A DNA stretch of 64,000 nucleotides from Terebella lapidaria (lineage: Eukaryota > Annelida > Polychaeta > Terebellida > Terebellidae). The translations under genes and the position numbers were made by a program. This document shows positions 38,201-47,200 of this stretch, in pieces. The notes below the pieces were generated by a model. The model searched no databases and was not told the origin of the DNA. It saw only the letters and a program-made list of their open reading frames with translations. The stretch's first letter is position 1. Every line of letters starts with the position of its first letter. Location of the stretch: positions 9,238,001-9,302,000 of the forward strand of contig OX424564.1 in the NCBI GenBank assembly GCA_949152475.1, read 5' to 3'.

Positions 38201-41200
38201 GATGTTGCGCCACGCTCGCTGCAGTAACCATGGTAGCAGTCGCAGTCAGTCCCAGCATGCACTTCACACCATAGGTCTCACGTAGAACCTGGCCAAGTGC
38301 AAATAATGATGAAAACCTAGTTATTATTTACACTTCATTATTGCATTCCTTACATAATTGGGAAGTCTTACCAGTATAAAACCAGTATGAATCCCAGTAA
38401 TTCAAGTATCTTTCTGTGTAAGAAATAGATGTCAACTCCTACACTTAAGCCCACTACATATCAGCTCACCTTACAGATGCGGAGGTAGGAGGGTCGGAAG
38501 TGATGAGACCACTCAGACACGCAGTGGGCCTCGTCTATGCAGACGAAGGCTATGGGCGGTAGTTCCACGGACCCCAGGAGTGAGTTACTGCTGCTAGTCA
38601 TGGCCTCGGGCGACACCAGCAGGAAGTGAACGGATCCCGCAGCCACGGACTCTAGAACACGCTTCCTCTGAGTCGCGGTCATGTTGGTGTGGAGGCAGGC
38701 GCCGTGTATACCAGCAGGTAATCCCGTCACCTGGGTAACAGGAAAGGAGAGGAAGGCTTTGTCCAAAGAACTTCTGTTGCGAATATTCAAAACTGCTTTT
38801 TTGGCAAAAAGTTCAAATCTGAGGCAGGTTTAACAAGGATACAGCAAGCAGAGAATACGTTCCACTGTAGACCTCTGTATGTACTGACCTGGTCTTCCAT
38901 GAGAGACACCAGAGGTGAGATGACGAGCGTGATCGCCTTCATTCTCTTGGCGTAGACATATGCAGCCAGCTGGTAACATAGCGACTTCCCGGAGCCCGTG
39001 GACAATATCACCAGGGTGGACAGGCCTGTAACCATGGTAACAATTGACACCATGAAACGATTATCTAAGGTATGTCATCAATGTCATGAGTGTCCGCAAG
39101 TCGATAAATAGGAAGTTTTAACTTGTTTAAAACCAGTATTTATTACATACCTACCTCTATAATAAACACTTTGGGTAATCTTACCTTGACATTCAAAGAA
39201 GAGGAGAGGATCAAATGTCACAAAAGAATTTTGAAAAAATTCAAGTGACATTTATCCTTAATTTCTTTGAAAAAATTGAACCAAAATCCCCTCAGGTTCC
39301 ATGCGGTGATGTTTTACATCCGGAGTCACATGACTCATGACCGCCATTATTTTTGCCCCGTTAAGGCGGGGAGGCGGGAGGGCACTCCTCGTGTTTATTA
39401 TAGAGGTAGGTATGTAATAAATACTGGTTTTAAACAAGTTAAAACTTCCTATTTATGTCCATACTACTACCTCTATAATAAACACTTTGGGTTATATCAG
39501 AATAACCACCGGCGGAGGGCTTAACCCTCCACGCACACGTGCTCATCATAGGGGATTTTGGTCAAAATTCACCGAATTTAGCAATGAAATGAGAATATTT
39601 GGATATTATTAATGGTGATTTAACAGTTTTATAGGCAGCATATGTGAGAATTCACATAAATGCTGAACAAATATTCGTATTTACATGAATTTAAGTGTAA
39701 ATTACATGAAAAGACGTTATAATGAAAAGCAATAATCACCTTAGATGCACATGAAGGCGAACAGGGGTCTCTGGAGGTGATCTTTCCTCCAGCAGACGAA
39801 CCAAAATTTTTCTCGCAAAGAAGAGGGGCAAATCCATCCCTGTTCCGCCGAAAGGTGGTGCATCTGTACAGTTGTGATGTATGAACAATATTTACAGCCG
39901 GACTTCATGCTCCGCGGCTACCAGGCATCCGAGATGATAGCCAGAGTCGGACTGCCAAGCTAAGTCCCTGAGATAGAACGAAGTAAATGTATTCTGGGAA
40001 CTCCAGGTACGTGCAGACATCACATTATTCAGAGAAACTTTATTTGCGAATGCGAGTGACGCCGCGAGAGCTCTCATATCGTGCGCTTTAACTCTGAAAC
40101 CTGACGACTTTTTTGCCTGCGACTTCTCATAGCAGAAAAGAACGCACTTTTTGATCCAAGACGAAATCGTCGCGGGACGGATATCGTTTTGAAAGTTTTT
40201 GAGGTACGAGATGAATAACAAGCGTTTACCCAAGTGAAGCTCCCTCGTACGCCGAACGTAAATGCGGAGAGCTCTCACGGGACACAACTTATCGTCTTCC
40301 TCCAAACCTGGCCCCAAGGAAGGGGAGAGGGCGGGAACTGAGAAACTCAAAAGCGGTGTGCCTGCTAATTGAGTTTTGGCAAGAAAGGAAGGGATAACGC
40401 TTAACTGAACTGCGGAATCATCCGCCTTCCATTTGACTTTGGAAAACGAGAGCGCGTGAAGCTCACTGCGTCGCTTCCCGGAAGCCAGCGCCAGAAGGAA
40501 GACCGTTTTTAGCGTGAGAAACTTAAGCGAAGTACTCTCGAGAGGCTCAAACGGTTCGGATCTTAACAAATTTAAGACGAGCGATAGATCCCACTCGGGC
40601 ACGGGATTTCTAGTCTTAGGTCTTTCAATCTCGAAACTGTTAAGAAGGGCGGTGAGACTTTCGTCATGCCCGAAATCGATACCTAACTTCGGCTTCAGGG
40701 TTTTGGCAATCGCTGTCCGATAACCCGCTAACGTCGAAGGGGCAAGCCCTTGATTAAATTTCTCCAAGAGAAACTCGGAAATCAAGGGAGCAGTGGTTTT
40801 GAATGGACTAATCTTCCTGCCACGACACCAAGCACAGAACGCGGTCCATTTTGACTGGTAGACTGCCAGAGAAGATTTTCTATTTGATCGGGCGATCCTA
40901 GCGGATACCTCCTTTGAAAATCCCTTCTTTCTGTAACAACGCTCGACAATATCCAGGCATGAAGGTTCAGGCTTGCCGGTACCTGATGAAACACGCTGGA
41001 TCGAGGTTGCTTGAGAAGATCCCAACGATCCGGGAGCTGACGTGGATGATCGACTATCAACTCTAGTAGGTCCGGGAACCACGACTCTGCGGAAGACACG
41101 GGGCTATCAACATCAGTCTGCACTGATGAGAACGAAATTTCGATAGCACCTTCTCCAACAGGACAGCTGGCGGGTACGCATATGCAAACATCCCGTCCCA

Positions 41201-44200
41201 ATTCGTGGACATGGCATCCACCGCTAGCGCAGTCGGATCCGGAATCGGCGAAACAAACGATGGGAGTTTGTGATTCCATCGGGTCGCAAACAAATCCACC
41301 ATCGGCGCGCCCCACAGATCGCATAGGGAGCGAAAAACTTCCGGGGAAAGACTCCATTCCATTGCCTGAATTTGGCCTCTCCTGGATAGACGATCGGCCC
41401 ACACATTCATGTGACCGGGAATATGACGGGCCGAGATCTTGATGTCGTTTTGACGACACCATTGCAGGAGATCGATAGTCGCTCGGCATAACATCACCGA
41501 CTTCGTTCCGCCCTGCTTGTTGATATATGCCACGACCGTCGAGTTGTCCGTGGCTAACAACACTGTCTGAGCGCGAAACTGCGACTGCCAATGTTCGAGA
41601 GCGAGCGCTACCGCCTGCATTTCGAGGAGATTGATATGACATTGACGTTGAAGTGGCGACCATGTGCCCGACACTTCGTTGTCGTCCCAATGTGCTCCCC
41701 ATCCCTCCAAACTGGCATCCGTAAACAGATGTCTGGAGGGTAGCGGCGGACGGAATGGGGCCCCCCGCAATAAATTTGCAGGGTCCAGCCACCACTTGAG
41801 CTCGGCAATCACTTCGGCGGACACTGGAATCAAGTCTGACATCTGACCCGTTGACTGAGACCAGTGGGATTGGAGATGGAGCTGAATGGGACGCATATGA
41901 AGGCGACCCATTGGGACCAACTTTTCCGTCGCCGCCAGAATTCCTAACAGGGACTGCCACTTGCGGGCCGATTGAGGAACTCCCTGCAGGAAACCTTGCG
42001 ACAGCGCGGATAATTTTGATTGACAATCCGCCGTTGGCAACACAGTCTCTGAGATAGTCAGAAATCGATATCCCAAGAAGATGAAGTCGCGCCGCAGAGA
42101 CAAGTCTGACTTTTTGTGGTTGATCTTGAAACCCATACGGGTGCACAAATCTACCACCCACTGCGCTTGTGAGCGTAATGTGTCTGGGCACTGATGCCTG
42201 ATCAACCAGTCGTCCAGATACTGGTATAGGAAAATACCCTGTTTGTGAGCAAGGATCTGCACCTCGCGAGCTACCATGGTGAAGATCCACGGCACTGTGG
42301 ACAGGCCGAACGGGAGAGCCCTGAACTGCCACACTTGGCCCTGATATAGGAACCGGAGGTATTTCCTGATTGAAGGTTTCATGGGAACATGAAAGTAAGC
42401 GTCTTTCAGGTCGATCGTGACCACCCACGCACCGCGGGGCATCACGGACCTGATCTGTTCCGGTGTCTCCATGGAGAACGTGGGAATCTGAAGAAACCTG
42501 TTTAGGGGAGAGAGGTCGATCACGGGACGCCAACCCCCTGAAGCCTTCGGAACTACGAATAGAACACTGTAAAATCCGGGAGATTTTGGAGCCGGTTCTA
42601 CCGCTCGTTTTTCTACCATGGCCAAAATTTCCTCGTGTAACACGCGACGACGTTCAGCGTCGTTTGACAGAGAAAAGCCTCTCGGAGTACTTGAGAGAGG
42701 AGGAAACTGGTCCTTGAACTTCAGACCGAACCCTCGTCTGAGCGTTGAGACGACCCAGGGGCTGGCCCCGAGCCGCTCCCACTCTTGCCAAAAGAGTTGG
42801 AGACGTGCGCCTACCAGCTGGTCTATGGTTAGAACCACGACCAACCTCTGGGCCGCCACAGTGCTCTGGAGGAGAATACGGTCCAGAAACGGCGGAAATA
42901 CATACCCTTAGCTTTTGTTTCCCCTGCTGGCTTGGGGCTGGAGGGGCGACCTCGTCCACGACCGCCACGACCTCGCCCGCCTCGGGATGAACCGGCAGGG
43001 GCCCCGCGAAAGGGCAGGCCCGAGGCACGGCCCTTGCCCTTCCCGGTAGCTCCGCCATGCTGGGACTGCTGAGGTAGAGCCTGCTGGGGACGCTTCATTG
43101 CCGCAGCAACGGACTTAGCTAACTTCTCAGTTGCCTGAGCAGATAACATAGCAGCCTCCGAAAAAGACTTCTCGGTGGCCTTCTTGTCGCTGGTCGTCTT
43201 AGCCTGCTGTAAGTCCTCCGACAGGTCTGGGAGTAGAAGTGGAGTAGCCGGGCCTGACTCCGGGATGACTGGCGCCAGTCTCAGTTTCGTAAGGAGGTCC
43301 TCTGGCATGTCAAAGCGCACCGACTGAAGCAAAGCGTCTCGCCTCCACAGCTCCGAGACCCACCCAGCGTGAGAGTCCAACGAAGCCCGGTCTGCCACGC
43401 CTAAACCTATGGACGTCATGAGAGAGACACAAGCTTGAAGAGTGTCCGCCAGCTCGTCTCGATCCAGGTCCGGATTGTTCAGGACCTGATCAATACATGA
43501 CTGAAGCGACGTCCGCGCTGCCATGGATAACCAGTCCAAGGTAGAATCTGCTGCGAGGCCCATCCGTAGGGAGTGCTACACTTGGGCCAAAGAATCCCAC
43601 GGAACAGCAACCGACTTAGGCTCCGTGAAAAACTTGGCATGGGCCGCCTGTTTGCCTAGTTGAGTAGGCCTCGACTCGAAGAGTGATGAGGAATAGAAGT
43701 CCCCTACCGCAGGCCGTGGCGGGAAACTTCCCACACGAACACGGCCAAGCCTCTGGGAATCCTCCACCCTCTCCAACATAGCATTCCGCACGCCCGACGC
43801 CAAGGGAAAACGGTAGGAGTCCCTAGTAGGCCTGGGTCTCTCTCGTTGCCCCTCGATCATAGAACGGGCCCTCTTCCTTGGTGGCTCAAGATCAAAGTCA
43901 GAAGGCCACTCCGTGGGCAAGAGATCACGCACGAAGTCCCTCTTCTCCGTCCACGTGAGAGGGTCATCCTGTAAGGGCGGAGGTGCCATCGTGGACGACT
44001 CGTCATCCTCTCTCGGCCGCTTGGAAGGCCTGACCAGTCCTGAAGGTCCCGGCTGAGGGTCCCGAAGGTCAGGGCCCTGTGAGTGGGAACCGGATCCCTC
44101 CTGCGGAGTCACTCGTTCCCCGTCCTCCTCTTCCGAAGACAGAGAAAGGGGTTTAGCGTGCTGGGCCACTGGAGGCACCGTCTGCTGCTTCTGCTGCTCA

Positions 44201-47200
44201 GCGAAGCGGCTCATGAACGAGCTCCACTGGTCACAAATCTCCCGCTGAAAGCTCCGCATCTCACTCATGATCCTCGTCTCGAACGACGATCGGGGTGAAG
44301 ATTCCGGAGACTTCGGCCCGGCCCTCGCGGGCGACGCTACAAAAAGCGGGACCGACAGGGAAGAGGACCCAAGGGCTCCCACCTCAGATGGGGCCGAAAC
44401 TGGCAGTGAAACATCACCGGACTCCGGCTGGTCGACGTTCAAATCCTCAGCCATCTGAAGAAAACAAGGCTTGAAATTAGCACATGAAAACGAATCATAA
44501 TGCACATTAGCCTTTGCTACCCCCTTTGGGTTGCACACAATTGGCTCCCGGGACTCCCGGGACCCAGCCACCGCGGCCGGGACCCGGGCACCAGTCCCCA
44601 GGTGAAGGCCCGATTGCGGGAACTGTCCAACCTGGACAGAACACCCAACGGGCGCTTGACTCTCGAAGCATGGATCATCCTCGAGGGGTAGCACCCTCAA
44701 GGAACTCACCACGGCCTCAACCTTGCCTAGAGTTTCCCGGGACCCGGGAGCCACATCGGCGGCTCCCGCAATCTGCGAGACAACACCTAGAGACCGGGGC
44801 CCGAGTTGCTCGGCCATGGCGACGCGAGAACCGGGAGCCACCGGGAAAAGGTGAGCCAAAAAAGGGTCTGGACGAGGAAAACGCACACCCAAAGGACGAG
44901 CGCAAAGGCCAGACACAAAAGATTGGGTCACGGGAGCCGCCGAAACGGCGCCCGGGACCCGGGAAGCTGTGGGAGAAAAACATAAATCAAAACTCACATC
45001 AGCTATCACTTTCAACAGAACTACGTCCTGCCTATGCCATCTATCCAGGGATTGGCGGTGACGGGATTTGGCACTAGAGCTGGTTCCAGGACCAGCAGAC
45101 GGGGGGCCATCAGACACGCGCTTGGCCCGGATCTCCTTCAGACCGGCGAGAGCGTCCTGCCAAAAATCGTCCGGGACATCCGCACAAAAGGCGCAGGTGG
45201 AGGACGGACGACAGAAGGACATCCTACATGCCCAACACGTTGCATGACACTCCCACTTGGGAAGAAAGTGATGGCAACCACTGCACTTCCATCTGCAAAA
45301 GAGCAACAAGCAGTGGGCGAAAATAGGGGAAGAAATGGGCCTGGGGAGGACTACACCATTTCCTCCCAAAAAAACACACTAAAGTATCTGTAAACTACTC
45401 TAAAAGTAACTACAGTTGATTTTCCTGAGAAAATCCAAAACGTGATCGTGATAAAGACGATCAAAACTCCTGAAAACTTCCAAGAATGTCTCAGCAAGAC
45501 AGCTCACAACCATTCACAAGATGGAGGAGCAAAAATAATGGCGGTCATAGGTCATGTGACCCCGGATGTAAAACATCACCGCATGGAACCTGAGGGGATT
45601 TTGGTTCAATTTTTTCAAAGAAATTAAGGATAAATGTCACTTGAATTTTTTCAAAATTCTTTTGTGACATTTGATCCTCTCCTCTTCTTTGAATGTCAAG
45701 GTAAGATTACCCAAAGTGTTTATTATAGAGGTAGTAGTATGGAGATAAATAAGTATCATTTGTTACCACAAAGAATCCTCATGACAGCTTTCTCTTGTCC
45801 CTTTCTGAAGGAGCTAAACCCAAACATATGTAGAGCATCGAACACCTCGGCAGTAGGCTCTGTACAGAACATATAGCCATGAAATAGAAATTATCTGAAA
45901 ACTTCTATCAATACAAATCTCTTCTCTTCATATACATATGATCTGGACCACGTTCACTGACCTGGCAGCGAACCGTCACAGTTGAGGTCATACAGTGGTT
46001 GTACTGGAGGGGGTGGCTCCGGAGCCTCGTAACCATGGCGATAAATATCCAACTCCAGGTCCAGCTCATCATCAGCCGCCTCATGGGTTACGCCGTCAGC
46101 AGCAGCCTTGTCAACTGTCAGGGATTATATGTTAATGTTGGAGTCTAAGGCCTTCTGGAACATATCATGTGTATGTACCAAGATTCTTGTACTCACTCCC
46201 TTGCAAATATCCACAAACCTGTATTCTCTGATGTCCCTATTTCTGAGACCTTTTTACTCTTGGTGGCTTTCCGTTTGTTCCCTCGCACCACTCCAAGGGC
46301 TTCTTGTAGTGTCGGAAAATCTGCTTCCTGGACGGAATTCTGTTCCACTTTTCCCATCGCCAGGGACGGCACTGATGCCTTGCCCTTGTTCTTGCACTTG
46401 CTGGCCCAGTGTCCCGACTGTCCACACTTGAAACACTTGTCCCCATAGGATTCGCTCCGAGCCTTCATTTTCTGCTTCCACTGCATGCGCTTGTACTTGC
46501 CCCCAGTCATGGCTTGGCCCTTGCGTCTGTATGTCTTCACCTTCATGTTTAGTCGGACAAAGTTGTCATTGGAAACAGGTTTGGCTGCAGCTCGTGGTCT
46601 GAATACGCATAGTAACAAAAAACAGAACTGTAATACATGTTATATGCACATGATGGACTTTGCACCTGATGTATGATATACAATCTTCATAATATAGGCC
46701 TAGTGTTTAAACATTTTGGCAAGTTCCAAATTTTCATATTGAAAATTGCAACACGAATTCTCACCAACCTAGATTTCTTCACATTTTTCTGCGCGTTTTC
46801 CTCATCGCCACTGCCGTCAGGTGACACTGGATCCTGTGTCCCGAGCTCAACACACGGCTAGGGACAAAGACACATGTCCATAACATTTCAATCAAGTACC
46901 AAGACTAACTAGTCTAGTATATGCATGATTTGCCACCAACTCTAAACACCAACTCTACCAGGGAGTCAAGCAGGAAGTAGGATTGAAGTACCATTTACAT
47001 TTTTACATGTAATAGATATGAACTCTAGCCTTCTGGGGCTCACCTTATCTGGTTGCCAAGCAACCTCTGAAACCCCAGCGTTCTCCCAATCGTCATCGTT
47101 ACTAGTATTCTCTAGTACAGTGGCAGTTTGATGTTTCCTCTTTGGTCCACCAGAGGTCAGTGCTGTTCTCCGAGACTTTCTGCTCTGTGTTGTGTTGATA

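Larger units (their letters stand above)
39104..45743 (-). mobile_element. DIRS-type tyrosine-recombinase retrotransposon in a RECQL4 intron
   Basis: About 6.6 kb. It has 205-bp inverted terminal repeats, an internal complementary region next to its 3' end, and three overlapping coding regions on the minus strand: gag, reverse transcriptase/RNase H and tyrosine recombinase. This set defines the DIRS order; the ITR plus internal complementary region separates it from Ngaro/PAT, which use split direct repeats. GATAAAT occurs at both borders (39103-39109 and 45744-45750) and no ordinary target duplication is seen, as expected for recombinase-mediated integration. Two coding lesions (an in-frame stop in gag and a frame break after RNase H) suggest this copy is defective unless recoding occurs. 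Confidence 0.92.

Noticed and set aside
41224..42057. Assorted short plus-strand ORFs within the DIRS element
   Set aside because: Opposite strand to the RT/RNase H coding sequence, with no domain resemblance.
42829..43563. Independent second gene after gag
   Set aside because: It is in the same frame as the upstream 597 codons, separated by one TAG and four codons, so it is treated as the rest of the same gag.
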